DNA of 64,000 bases from GCA-2720975 sp964467985 (GTDB taxonomy: Bacteria > Planctomycetota > UBA1135 > GCA-002686595): contig CAYXTP010000003.1 of NCBI GenBank assembly GCA_964467985.1, positions 124,001 to 188,000 of the forward strand. The letters run 5' to 3'. The translations under genes and the position numbers were made by a program. A model generated the notes under the pieces. The model saw only the letters and a list, made by a program, of their open reading frames with translations, did not search any database and was not told where the DNA came from. Positions 26,674 to 37,486 of the stretch are shown in pieces. How positions within the stretch are numbered: the first letter of the stretch is position 1; each line of letters begins with the position of its first letter.

Positions 26674-29475
26674 ATGAGATTTCTTCGACCAGGTTTCGGT
26701 CCCACTTGTCTGCTTGCCTGCATGGTTATGGGTGCCCCAGCCTGTTCCGGGGATGGCTCGAGGTCGATTGAGATCGAGAGTCCGGGCAATCCGATCACGC
26801 AATTGGAGGCGGTGGAAGACGCCACCGAGGAAGTCGCGGACCGCCTACTGGCCTTTTCCGACAAGGTGCGACGCAGGGATTGGGATGCGGCAGCAGATTG
26901 GTTGACTGAGGACTTTCAGGGTGAAGGCCTAGCCGGACTCCCCGTCGCGAGCAGCACGCGCGAGCACATGGATGTCAACATCCTCGGGTACGACGTGGAT
27001 GCGGTGCGCGGCCTGGACAAGCAGGGCTTTGTGGCCAACCTGGCCGAGCTCCTGAGTGACTGGACCCGCGTCGAATCGGCTATCTGGAAAGTGAAAGCCG
27101 CGGAGTTTCAACGCGGACGCGGCCAGCGTTGGGGCCGCGTCAAGCTCTTCATTCACATTACAGGCGTTCAGCAAGAAGGCGGGGGGATCGGCCTGGCAGC
27201 GTGGGGCTACGCCAAGGCTGTCCAAGATGGCGGCGACTGGAAGCTGAGCGCGGTCGATCTCGATTCTCTGACGGTGACCGAACGCAAGGACCCCATCTTC
27301 ACCTCCGTGTCCGCGGCTGCAGGTATCGCCCACACGGCAGCGCGGTTCGGGTCCCAGGAAAACAACAGCTTCGCGTTCAACGGAGCAGCCTGTGGGGACG
27401 TGAACGGAGACGGCCGTTGGGATCTGTTTCTTCCCTCCGACGGACGGAATTTCCTGTACCTAGGGCAGGCTGACGGCACTTTTGTGGAGACCGCTGAATC
27501 TGCCGGGCTGAGCGCGCCAGACGGAGGAACGGGCGCCGTCTTCTTTGACTTTGACAACGACGGAGATCAGGACTTGGCTGTGGGCCACGTGGACGATGAT
27601 GTCGGCGGGTCGCGCTTGTGCCTCTATCGGGGCGACGGCAAGGGGCACTTTGAACGGCAGGCCGACGGGCTCGGGATCGGAATCCCGTCGCTATCGACCT
27701 ACTCCTTGACGGTCTTGGACTACGACGGCGACGGTTGGCTCGACCTGTTTGCCTGTGGCTACGGCGTGCTCGCCAAGGAACACAACAACTCCTGGATCGA
27801 AGCCACAAATGGCGCACCGAACGCCCTGTTCCGCAATTTATCGGGCGAGGGGTTTGAGGACGTAGCCGAGAGGGCGGGAGTCAGGGGCGACAGCTGGAGC
27901 TACGCTGCGGCTGCCGTGGACATCGATGAAGATGGTGACCTAGACCTCTATGTGGCCAACGACTACGGAACGAATCGACTGTACGTGAACCAAGGGGACG
28001 GCACCTTTGCTGACCGCGCCACGGAATACGGCATCACCGACCAAGGCAACGGCATGGGAGCGGCCTTCGGGGACCTCACCGGAAACGGAAGGCTGGACCT
28101 CTACGTGTCCAACATGTCCTCGACGGCAGGCAACAGAATCCTGGACCGCTATCAAGAGGATGTGCCGGAGGAGATTTACGCCAGCCTCAAGAAGGCCGCC
28201 GCGGGGAACACAATCTTCACTCGTCGGGAGAACGGGACGTTCGAGAAGGTCCCCAAGTCGGCTGGCGGCGTCGGCGCGAACTGGGCTTGGTCGCCGGCCT
28301 TGGCGGACTTCGACTTGGATGGCCGCCTGGATATTTTCTGCACCAATGGCTTCGTCACCGGCGACCTGCCCTTCGACACATGAAGCACCTACTGGCGCCA
28401 CGTGCTGGCGTCCTCCCTTGAAGAGGGGTGCTCCTCGGATGTCCAAAGTGAGTCGGTAGGGAACACGGGCTACGTGCAGCGCCACAACGCGCAAATGTTT
28501 GAGGAGGGCCGCTCGTTCAGTGGTAACGAGCGCGACAAACTCTTCCTGAACCGCGGCAACGGCTCCTTCGCCGACCTCTCTGACCTCTCGGGTTGCGACA
28601 ACCCCAATGACGGCCGCGCGACGATCTACTGCGATTTCGACGACGACGGGGACGTGGATCTGTTCGTGCACGAGCTGCAACGGGAACGACACAGCCTCTA
28701 CAGGAACGACCTGGGTACGACCTACGGAGGCTTCCTCAAGGTCCGCCTGAGAGCGACTGTGGGTCAGTGGGAGGCGATCGGAGCCAAGGTCATCGTCGAA
28801 GGCCCGTACAGTCCGACAGCCCAACTGCTCTCCCGCGGTGCCGGTTTCGTGAGCTGTCAGGCGCCGGAGCTAATCTTTGGCATGGGGCAGCTCGAGACGG
28901 CCGCCGTGCAGGTGCTTTGGCCCTCAGGGGAACTGGAGGACTTCGGGCCCATGGCTGCGGGGACCAGGGTCTTGCTGGTGCAGGGGACGGGCCGTGGTGA
29001 GGTGATCGATGGCCTGGCTACACGGCTGCCCGATCCTCTGCCACCCGGGCTCAAGCTTCACGCTGGGGCTGCGGTCAGTGGGCTGCAGCTGCTGGACGGG
29101 GCAGGGCAGCCCGTTCTATTTGATGCAGCATCGGCGGCCGGAGACGGGCGAGTATTCCTCAACCTCTGGGCGAGCTATTGCGGACCTTGCGTCGCCGAGA
29201 TGGGTTACCTGGCCGAAGTCAACAAGCGGGATGATGCCCAAGTCGTTTGCATTTCAGTGGACGCACCGGCGCAACAGGCCAGCGCAAAACAGCTGCTCAG
29301 CCAGCGGGCGCCGGGCGTGACGGGCTACTACCTGGCTGAAGACGGTGTGGGTGTGGCCGCTCTGATCGACCTCAATCGACTGCCGATCCCCACGACCCTG
29401 GTGATCAATGGCGAGGGAGTGATCGAGGGGATCGTGCAGGGTGTGCTGGAAAAGGGGGACGCGCGCTGGCGCTGA
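26674..29475 (+). CDS. FG-GAP/ASPIC-UnbV/thioredoxin-like lipoprotein, interrupted by one in-frame TGA (candidate selenocysteine 570)
   Basis: A single reading frame of 933 residues if the TGA at 28381 is read through. The lipoprotein signal ends at MGAPAC. An NTF2-like region covers about 45-190. FG-GAP/VCBS repeats run from about 230 to 560 (for example DVNGDGRWDLFLP, DFDNDGDQDLAVG) and resume after the TGA (DFDDDGDVDLFVH), then an ASPIC/UnbV segment and a C-terminal TlpA-like domain with WASYCGPC. Both sides of the stop are in the same frame and belong to the same domain, and a SECIS-like hairpin follows the TGA. If not recoded, the gene is a pseudogene or makes a shorter protein ending at 28383. 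Confidence 0.7.
28381..28432 (+). promoter_or_regulatory. candidate selenocysteine TGA with SECIS-like hairpin
   Basis: After the TGA at 28381, seventeen bases lead to a five-base loop CGTGC (28401-28405) closed by a 7-bp stem (GGCGCCA 28394-28400 with TGGCGTC 28406-28412, one G:T). The loop has G in the first two positions and a GU. The six bases straight after TGA (AGCACC) can also pair with GGTGCT at 28427-28432, closing a longer helix. Bacterial SECIS elements sit directly downstream of UGA with this loop spacing. Selenocysteine genes were not seen in the window, so this stays a candidate. Confidence 0.55.
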
Positions 29476-29712
29476 TCCCTTCAGGCTGAAGTGTGGTCTG
29501 GAGTCCGAGGTTGCGGAGGAATGAGGGTGCCCGGCTACCGAGCTGCCTGGGCGCTGCGGTCAAAGAGAGAAGTGCCGGCACCCCGTCTCCTATGCGCTGA
29601 CGAGAACCGAGAGCCGCACCCGCGACGATCTGCAGTCCTCACCCACACGCAGCCCCCCTGCGATCACAGCGACAAGCGCGCTGCGCGAACACCCGTCACT
29701 CAAGCCCCAGCG

Positions 29713-30357
29713 CTATTGCCCCGGTGAGGTGTCCCGCGCCGGCATGCGGGCCAGCAATTCGAGTGCAATTTCGTCCAGGACGGCGGAGCGCAGTTCCGCC
29801 TCTGCGCTGTAGTTCGTCACCTTGTCCACTTCCGCCTTGCCGTTCATACGTGCGGCCCAGAGCGGGGTCCCCCCGGCGGGTGCGGAGGGATCAACCAGGC
29901 GCACTTCGACGTCCACCTCCAAGGCTCGGTCGGTTTCCCAGTGACGCTCGCTCCATGAATGAACGATGATCTCGCAGACGGCCTGTTCACCCACGGCTCC
30001 GGGTCGGTACGAGGCATTGACCACGCGACTGTCCACGAAATCCAGGGCCAGGGGGCTGTAGCGGCGGCGCACGAGCGCACGCTGCATGGCCTTCCGAAGG
30101 CCCAACTGGGGAACGGCGTTGCGATGCCGTTGGGACTCACCTTCCATGTGTACGACAACCGGCGCGACAGCCACGTCACTGGGATTGAGCTCCGACAAAC
30201 CGGTCCCGGCCAGAACGGCCACCTCACTTCCACGGCGGTCCGGAACGCTGCCGGGCATGGCACAGGATGAAACGGCCACTAGGGCCGTGAGTGCCAAAGC
30301 CAAGGAGGAACCGGCAGAGGAAATTCGGGAGAGGGGCTGGGGCGCGGACATAGACAT
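29713..30357 (-). CDS. putative lipoprotein, unknown function
   Basis: 214 residues. The N-terminus carries a lipobox (LVAVSSC), so a lipid-anchored envelope protein is likely. The mature part (SELNPSDVAVAPVVVHM, then LRKAMQRALVRRRYSPLALDFVD) loosely resembles GNA1162/DUF799-type lipoproteins, but I do not assert it. The 237 bases to the upstream gene hold no gene or structure I can support. Confidence 0.6.
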   Translation of the reverse strand: MSMSAPQPLSRISSAGSSLALALTALVAVSSCAMPGSVPDRRGSEVAVLAGTGLSELNPSDVAVAPVVVHMEGESQRHRNAVPQLGLRKAMQRALVRRRYSPLALDFVDSRVVNASYRPGAVGEQAVCEIIVHSWSERHWETDRALEVDVEVRLVDPSAPAGGTPLWAARMNGKAEVDKVTNYSAEAELRSAVLDEIALELLARMPARDTSPGQ

Positions 30358-30499
30358 GAAGAGCTCCGATGCGGTGAGACCGAGTGCGGTAGGGCTCGAT
30401 TATGGCCCATGGAGGATGCAGAAGAAAGGACGCAGATCGGCGGGTCTCAGTAGCCTCTCAGGGATTGCGGATTCTGCCCGAGCGCCATAGCTCGTGGCT

Positions 30500-33400
30500 C
30501 TAGGGCAGCACGAGCGGAATGAATGCCGAGTGGGTGAAGAACTCCTGTTCCCGTCCCAGATCTGTCCAAAGGACCCCGGCGCTGGGGTCAAAGTCAGTCC
30601 AAGCGAAGGTCGAAATACGGCAAGTCAAGGGGCCGCTTACCAGTCCCACGCCGCCAACGCTGGCAATATCGGGCACCTGCACGGTCACCTGATTGCCCGC
30701 ACTGCAATCCGTCGAACTCCCGCCACTGCCATCCTCCCTGTAGAGCGCCCAGCTGCGGCCAGTTTGGTCGGTCAGCACAAACCGGTGCATGCCACCGAGC
30801 CCCTCCGAATCCGGAAGGCGATCACAAGCGGACAGGGCGAACGCCGGTCCTCCGGTCGAGGCGCCAGGCGACGGATCCATGAGCACAGGCACGTTGGGCG
30901 GCAGGAGCACGCCTCCCATCCCAGCCAGGTTCGACAGGCGCGGACGCAAGCCTGCGCGCCCGCCCGACCCCTCCAACTCCACACGCAGGAGCAGATCCGG
31001 CTGGATGGTCCCGTCTGTCACGAGTTGTCCGAGCACATCCCCCGATCCGTCATCGATACCGTCTGCCATGCCCGCGTAGGCGGCGCGCAAATCGTAGTCG
31101 CCCCCGCCCACGTCAAAGGTCATGCCCAGACCCACGGCAAGACCTCCGGGCAGCCCCGGCGAAACGCCTTCGACCGTGACCACAGGCGCACCCACGAGCG
31201 CGCCGATGTCCAACAACTGGTCGTCAACCAGACCGATGGAGCCCAAACCGATGGGGTGTTCCTCCCCATCCAAGCTCAGCAATAAGTTGTCAACAAGCAC
31301 GTTGCCCGTCACCAAGATTTCGCCGTCGTCTTGGGGCCAGAGCGGAATGCTCAAGCCGATTGCGCGCAAGAAAACGACGGGGTTGAACGTCACGGGGCTG
31401 AGGGTGAAGTCCGCCGAGAGCAAAGACAGGGCAGCCAATTGATGGGGCGCCACGAACGCCGGACCATAGGGGCAAGCGTAGATGCCCGCACTGGTCTGGG
31501 GTGTGCAGGCGCTGACAGGGATCAGGCGACTGCGCGAATCGCTACGCCGGTTGTCCGCCACCTGATTGGTCAGGAACGAAAGGTCAACCGTCGGGAAAGG
31601 ACTGACGATGTTGCCCGCCACGGTGGCTTCGGTCCATGTGCTCGGCGTGAGGGACACGCCCAGCACGTCGCGCGACAGGCCGTGCAGGGTGAACAGATCG
31701 TATCCACCCATGTCGACGCTGATCAGCGTCTCGCTCCCGGCCACGCCCGACGTCACCGCTGCATGTCCGGTAGCATCGGTGACTCCGTTGGTCACCCAGG
31801 TTGTCACGCCGCCCAACACCTGGTGGGACATCACCAATGCGCCCGCAACCGGCAAGAGAGTCGAGGCATCGCTCACGTAGACATCCACCGAACCCGAGAC
31901 AGGGATCACCGCACCTGGCCCCAATCCAGAGACCTGACGAAAGGTCCCCGAGTACACCTGTTGGGAGGAATTGAGGGCCTTGTCGAACAGAGTCACGCCG
32001 TAGGACACCGCTGCCGCCCGCGGATCCACGGCGCCAATGGCTACGGGAGAAGCAACAAACAAGTACTGCGGCTCGGGTGCCCCTCCACCGACTTGACGGC
32101 CAGCCTCGTCTACCATGATCACGCCCGGCGCGGCGAGGTTGTCCAGGCCAAGGTTGGTTGTCACCTCCACCGCTCGCAAGGGCTCATCGGCACGACCAAC
32201 GACCACGAGATCACGCAGGTCTGAAGTGAACGACGACGTTTGGGATGTGGTTGTCCCCAGACCCTTGAGGTTGGGAGCGGTGACGTCGAAGTAGAAGGGT
32301 TGCACGCCATCCTCGACCACGTCCACGTCAGCCATACGCACGGTGGTACGCCCGCTGGCGCTCCTCACGAGGGCCGCCACGTGCAAGTCGGCGTCGGCGA
32401 AGACCCCCGCAGAATTGGCATCCCCTGAGAGCAGCGCCAACTCTGACGGTAGGAACTCCGCGAGGAAAGTGTTGGACTGGATGGCCTGGGTTCGAACCTT
32501 CGCCCGTAGGAACTGAGAACTCAGCGGATCCTGTCCAAACAGATACAGCTCAACGTCGTCCCCTGGGCTGAGCACATTCAGCACCTCGATCTGAATGACG
32601 GGCACCACATCCAAAAGGTTCGGTCGACCGATGGCATCCGTCGGACTCGAGAGCACGGCCTTGGATACCAGTTTGGGAGTGGGCACGGGGCCGATGTCGT
32701 ACTCGAGGATGGTCGCCGGCAGATCCCCGCCATCCTCATCCTTGAGCTTGTTCGGCGGTTGCGAGTAGTCAACCTGCACCTCCCCACTGGGACCCAAACT
32801 CGGACGGTACCCCTGCGCATCGACGCTAGACCAAGTCCAGACCGAGTTGATCTCCACGGTCACGGGTCCCGTGGTGATCGTCACCCGCTGCGGGTTGGGA
32901 TTGTTGACTGGAGTGATGTCATTTACGGTGACGCGAAACGAGTTCGTGTCAAACGTCGATGGATCCATCGGACGATCAAAAACGGTGACGATTTCGCCGA
33001 TATCACTTTGGTTCGTGGTCAGATCCATCGGCCAAGTAACGAGCACCGTCGGAATCGGATCGGGATTGGTCGTGACAGTGAATTGAGCCAATTGGGACGA
33101 CGCACCGCCTTGCACCGTCTGACCCGTCACATCCGAGAGCAAGGCTCCATCCCTCAAGCGCACCAGGTAGGTACTGCCTTCGGTCAGCGGAATCGCCGGA
33201 GCCAAGACCACGACACGACCATCACCCACGACGGGCGCAGGCTGAACCGTGGGCACCTGGGTTCCGAGGGAACTCTCGACGATTTCGAACGCGCTCGAAA
33301 CGCTGCCGGGATCCATACTCTCGGAGAAGAACAGGACCACCGGCGCCTCGGGGTTGACGTCATTGCCTGCGGGGAAGATCTCGTCCAGGGTCGGCGCCCC

Positions 33401-33560
33401 GGGCAGGATCCACGCGCCATCGGAGGGAATCGACGCCGGCTGGGATCCGACGCCACCCCCCCCACCGTCGTCCTGGCAGCCATTGGGGGCGTAGATGCAA
33501 GCGGGATTGTCGCAACCTTGGAAAGTCGCCAGGAGAACCAGAATCGAGGCCTTGGCCATG
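30500..33560 (-). CDS. large lipoprotein with bacterial Ig-like (Big_5) domains
   Basis: 1019 residues from the ATG at 33560, chosen because it gives a compact lipoprotein signal (LVLLATFQGC); the frame is open to 33616. At least two Big_5-type domains are seen near the N-terminus, with motifs NPEAPVVLFFSESMDPGSV and SDIGEIVTVFDRPMDPSTF. The rest is beta-rich and contains several short G-rich stretches. It is probably a surface lipoprotein with a binding or structural role. The 341 bases to the divergent TPR gene hold no further gene. Confidence 0.75.
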
Positions 33561-33901
33561 AATCTGAGGCCCCGACCTGAGAGAGCCGGGTCGGGTACGG
33601 TGAGCTGTTGGATCATAGGGTCGAGGAGCCGGTGACGGGCCCAGGGACTAACGCGATAGGGTGCCTTGCACCCAGACGCCCGGGAAGGGGCGCTCTTCCT
33701 CTGGACAGCTGTACTTTATACGGCTCCCCGGTACGGAACGGAAAACCTGTGACCCCGAAGGCGGGCATCCCTATTTGGGGCGGGGGTGGGCTGCCTCCCA
33801 ACTCCCCGGGGGCGACCCAGCGCGTGGTGTGAACGGTGCAGGGGCCCTAGAATGGTCGCCCACGTTCCAGCCTCCCCGGCGCGCCCCCCTCTCGTTCTCC
33901 T

Positions 33902-35782
33902 ATGGTTGCCCGTCTACTGCCCGTCTTGACCCTGCTCACTGGCCTGGCCTGCCACTCCCCCGGAACTCAAGACCGGGCCTCAGTCCAATCCCGAGCGGAA
34001 AATGGCGCCGACCCAACACCATTGGAACTGGCCACGTCAGCCGCCCGTGCTGCCCTCGATAGCGGAGATCTCGAATTGGCGCGGGAACATCTGGCCCAGG
34101 CTCGAGCTCTGGAACTGGTTGCGGAAGCCCGAACATGCCTCGCCCAGGACCGGCCTTTGGACGCCCTCGTCCCTCTGGACGAAGCTCTGGAGCTGGGTGG
34201 CCGCAGCGCTTCGGTCCTGTACCTGAGGGGCAACGCAGCCATGCAGGCCGCTCCAACCAGTTCCTCGCCACAGTTCTTGTACGAGGACGCCACCGAACAC
34301 CTGATGGAAGCCCTGAAGGCAGGCGCCGGGGTCGAGGTCTACTTCGAAGCCAGCCGAGCCGCACGCCGCATCCCCGATCCGGAGAAGGCGTTGCTCTTGG
34401 CGCGTCGCGGAGCTGAGTTGCTGGAGCAAGCGGATCCGGCGCCCGAGATTGTCCCCCACCCCTCCAGGACCTGGGCTGAGGCGGCGTTTGACCAGTACAT
34501 CGAACAGCTGGGGCAGAACAAGGACGGGCAAGAGTTCTACATGGAAGCGGAGGACCAGTTCTCCAGACTCCTAGGTCGCACGCCCGAGGACAACTGGCCG
34601 CGACTGCAACTGGCCAATCTCTATCAATGGGGCGGCAACAACCCACTCGCGCTGCGGCAGTTGGAGCAGGCGCTAGAGATCGACCCGAGCGATCAAGCCA
34701 TCCACGCGCGCTTGCAGACCCTTGCCGTTGAAACGGAGGGTTACGCCCAGCTGCTTGAGTTCTACAAGGACTTTGCCGCGGCCAGGCCCGATGGTCGAGT
34801 CTTGCGGAATCTGGGTGTGGTGCGTTTCTATGCTGCACTTGAGGCCTTCGAGAGCGGGCAGCGAGACGTGGATGCCTTCGTCCAGGCAGAAAACGACCTG
34901 CGCCGGGCAAGAGAATTGGACGAGTCTCTGCACTCTGACTGCCTCGGGTTCGAAGTCATCGCGCGCAACGCTCAAGGATGGTGCCACTACCGTTCCGAAG
35001 ACTGGCGCAAGGCGCGCGACGCGTTCTTGTCCATGGAGGACTTGTTCGAAGGCGGACTCGCTTGGAGCCTGGGGCAACGATTGCCCGATGGCCTCGTGGG
35101 GCTTGGATTCGTTGTGGGTGCACTCACCCGCAATCCGAATCGAGTAGAGGCAACCGAAGACCTGCTGGCCGCCGCAGCCATCACGGACTACCTGCACGCC
35201 TATCGCCCTGCGGACGGGAACATGGCCAACAACGCGGGCTTCGTGAACCGCGATGCGGCCGTTCTCCTGATGAGAATGGCCCAACGTCGAGCGCTGACGG
35301 ACGAGTCTTCCGGCGAGGACCTCCATGCCCAGGCTCTGGAGGTCATGGGCCGCAGCATGCAAGCCTATCGGGTAGCTGCTCGCCTGCTTCCCGAGGACGT
35401 GCGCGTGGTCAACGACGCGGGCCTGATCATGACCTACTACCTGCGCGACGATCCGGAGGAGGCCGAACGCTATCTGTTGTCGGCCGTCGCCCTCGGCGCC
35501 GAACAGGTTCCCAGGCAAGCACTGGCTCCTCGCGAGCAGGCCCAGCTGGAAGAGGCCTGGGGCGACGCACATCAGAACATGGCCATCTTGGAGCTGACAC
35601 TGCGTGGCAATGCCGAAGCCGCGAGGGAATGGCTGCAGAAGAGCCTCGATATTGGACCTGCCACCCGTGAAGGCCTGCGGCCGCTGCTCAAGGATTGCGA
35701 CCGCATCTTGGCCGGAGAAGACGTGAACGTGGCCGAGACCATCGCCGGACGCATGGTCTGGATCGATCAACCCAACCCCTGA
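33902..35782 (+). CDS. TPR-repeat lipoprotein
   Basis: 626 residues. The signal ends in a lipobox (LLTGLAC). The remainder is alpha-helical, with TPR-like repeats such as ARLQLANLYQWGGNNPLALRQLEQALEIDPS-type segments at about residue 240 and others to the C-terminus. Likely a scaffold or envelope protein. First of a four-gene plus-strand run with tight spacing. Confidence 0.75.
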   Translation: MVARLLPVLTLLTGLACHSPGTQDRASVQSRAENGADPTPLELATSAARAALDSGDLELAREHLAQARALELVAEARTCLAQDRPLDALVPLDEALELGGRSASVLYLRGNAAMQAAPTSSSPQFLYEDATEHLMEALKAGAGVEVYFEASRAARRIPDPEKALLLARRGAELLEQADPAPEIVPHPSRTWAEAAFDQYIEQLGQNKDGQEFYMEAEDQFSRLLGRTPEDNWPRLQLANLYQWGGNNPLALRQLEQALEIDPSDQAIHARLQTLAVETEGYAQLLEFYKDFAAARPDGRVLRNLGVVRFYAALEAFESGQRDVDAFVQAENDLRRARELDESLHSDCLGFEVIARNAQGWCHYRSEDWRKARDAFLSMEDLFEGGLAWSLGQRLPDGLVGLGFVVGALTRNPNRVEATEDLLAAAAITDYLHAYRPADGNMANNAGFVNRDAAVLLMRMAQRRALTDESSGEDLHAQALEVMGRSMQAYRVAARLLPEDVRVVNDAGLIMTYYLRDDPEEAERYLLSAVALGAEQVPRQALAPREQAQLEEAWGDAHQNMAILELTLRGNAEAAREWLQKSLDIGPATREGLRPLLKDCDRILAGEDVNVAETIAGRMVWIDQPNP

Positions 35783-35792
35783 CCCCCATCCC

Positions 35793-37478
35793 ATGATTCT
35801 CACAACGCTAGTCGCCCCCTTCTTGCTCTCCGCCGGTTCGTCCTTGGCGCCCGTGGCCCAGGAGCGGCATGTGGATGACCTGATCGCTCGCGGACGCGCG
35901 CTGCTCGACGAGGGCAAGCTCGGTGGAGCCCTCGAACTCTTCGAACAGGCGGATGCCGAAGCCAAGGGCGCCCTGTCCACGCGCATGTGGGTGCTGCGGG
36001 TTTGGTTCGCCCAGGGCCGGATCAACGACGCGTTCAACCAAACCGATACGCTGGCCGAAACCAACAAGGGGCCCGACCTGGACTACTTGTACGGCATGGG
36101 CTCGTTCCTGAAGGCCAAGAAGTACATTTCCGAGAACGTGCCGAACAACACGACCGGGTTTGCACTGCAAGACGCGCAGTCTTACTTGACGCGAGCGTTG
36201 GCGGAAGAGCCCGACAAGTTCTACGACGCCTGGTTGCCCTTGGCTGAGGCTGCTTGGTTGAACCAGGATCCCCAAGCAGCGGAGACGGCCGCGGCCGAAG
36301 CGGTGAAGCGCAACCCCGTGCCCAACGCTGTCTATCTCCAAGCCCGCATTCTATTTTCCCGGTACCAGGTACTTGCCGCCGACGAGAAGACGGTCAAACA
36401 GGCCGGCGAGACATTGACCCGTTCCATCGCGGCGTTCCGTGAGGCCATCTCGGGAGTCCAACCCAAGAAGGAAGAGTCCACGCGTCTGGGAGACATGTAC
36501 AAGAATTTGGGTTTGGCGCTGCAGTGGGCACAGGACGGCCCGGGTGCAGAAGAAGCCTACGCCGCAACGATTGGTTGGAATCCCAACGCTTTCGACTTCG
36601 GCACCTACTACGGCTCGCTTGGAGCCGAGGCCTTCACTCGCGTGCTGGTGGACGGGGCTGCCCAGTTCGAACAACGCTGGGGAAACAAGACGGCTTCGGA
36701 TGCCACGCTGCTCTGGTGGTTGGGGTATTCGCATTTCGCCAACGGCTCCTATGCCGAAGCGGAGGTGAGCTTCCAAAGCGCGGTCCAGAAATGGCCCGCC
36801 TACATGAACAGCTACTTTTACATCGGGATGAGCCGCTACCACCGTGCCGACTACGAAGGGGCAGCCAAGGCCTGGCGCGAGCATTGGCAGCGCAAGCCCG
36901 CCGACTTGCTGGGCATGGTCAATTCCAACCCGGAGCTCTATCCCAAGGTGTTCGCGTTCACCCAAGGAAAGTGCGCTGAGCAGGGCCAACCTCCCCTGGG
37001 CCTGAAGCCACAGCTCAACCTGGATGCCGCGTTCTTGGGCGAGGTGCTGTGCGCCGTGGATCCCTCGCAGTGGAAGTCCTGGAACGACTTGGGGCTCTTC
37101 TCCCGTGACGGTGGAGCCTACCTGCAGAGGCGCGACAAGAAAGGCGACGCATCCGAAGCAACGAAACTGTTCGAACGTTCTTACGAGGCCTACGGCAAGG
37201 CTCTGGAGTTGTCTCCAGAGCGTCCACACCTCTACAACGACCAAGCAGTCCTGCTGCACTATTACCTGGAACGGGAGTATCCACGGGCCTTGGAACTGTA
37301 CGAGAAGTCCCACGCCATGGCAGTATCCCAACTGGAAGCGGGCGGCTTGAGTCCCGATGACCAGAGCGCGGCTGAGATTGCCAAGCGCGACAGCGCGGAC
37401 AACATCCTGAAACTCAAACGCAAGATTGAAGGCGATGGCGGCGATGGTGATGGAGATGGAACACGCCGGTCTTCCTGA
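35793..37478 (+). CDS. secreted TPR-repeat protein
   Basis: 561 residues with an N-terminal signal peptide (LVAPFLLSAGSSLAPVAQ). TPR-like helices dominate (ARGRALLDEGKLGGALELFEQA, YSHFANGSYAEAEVSFQSAV), and the C-terminal ends in a low-complexity GDGGDGDGDG tail. It starts ten bases after the previous TPR gene and is probably co-expressed with it. Function unknown. Confidence 0.75.
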   Translation: MILTTLVAPFLLSAGSSLAPVAQERHVDDLIARGRALLDEGKLGGALELFEQADAEAKGALSTRMWVLRVWFAQGRINDAFNQTDTLAETNKGPDLDYLYGMGSFLKAKKYISENVPNNTTGFALQDAQSYLTRALAEEPDKFYDAWLPLAEAAWLNQDPQAAETAAAEAVKRNPVPNAVYLQARILFSRYQVLAADEKTVKQAGETLTRSIAAFREAISGVQPKKEESTRLGDMYKNLGLALQWAQDGPGAEEAYAATIGWNPNAFDFGTYYGSLGAEAFTRVLVDGAAQFEQRWGNKTASDATLLWWLGYSHFANGSYAEAEVSFQSAVQKWPAYMNSYFYIGMSRYHRADYEGAAKAWREHWQRKPADLLGMVNSNPELYPKVFAFTQGKCAEQGQPPLGLKPQLNLDAAFLGEVLCAVDPSQWKSWNDLGLFSRDGGAYLQRRDKKGDASEATKLFERSYEAYGKALELSPERPHLYNDQAVLLHYYLEREYPRALELYEKSHAMAVSQLEAGGLSPDDQSAAEIAKRDSADNILKLKRKIEGDGGDGDGDGTRRSS

Positions 37479-37486
37479 CTGAACCG

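Noticed and set aside
28402..29475. A separate gene beginning with GTG just after the TGA
   Set aside because: The same frame continues the same domain set as upstream and the GTG has no visible ribosome site; one gene with a recoded or mutated stop is simpler, although a truncated second product cannot be excluded.
29491..29727. Short plus-strand frame in the 29476-29712 gap
   Set aside because: No motif, basic random composition and no ribosome site; the gap holds only a weak long-loop inverted repeat.
34673..36067. 464-residue minus-strand open frame opposite the TPR genes
   Set aside because: It crosses two well-supported plus-strand genes and shows no motif; an artefact of GC-rich third positions.
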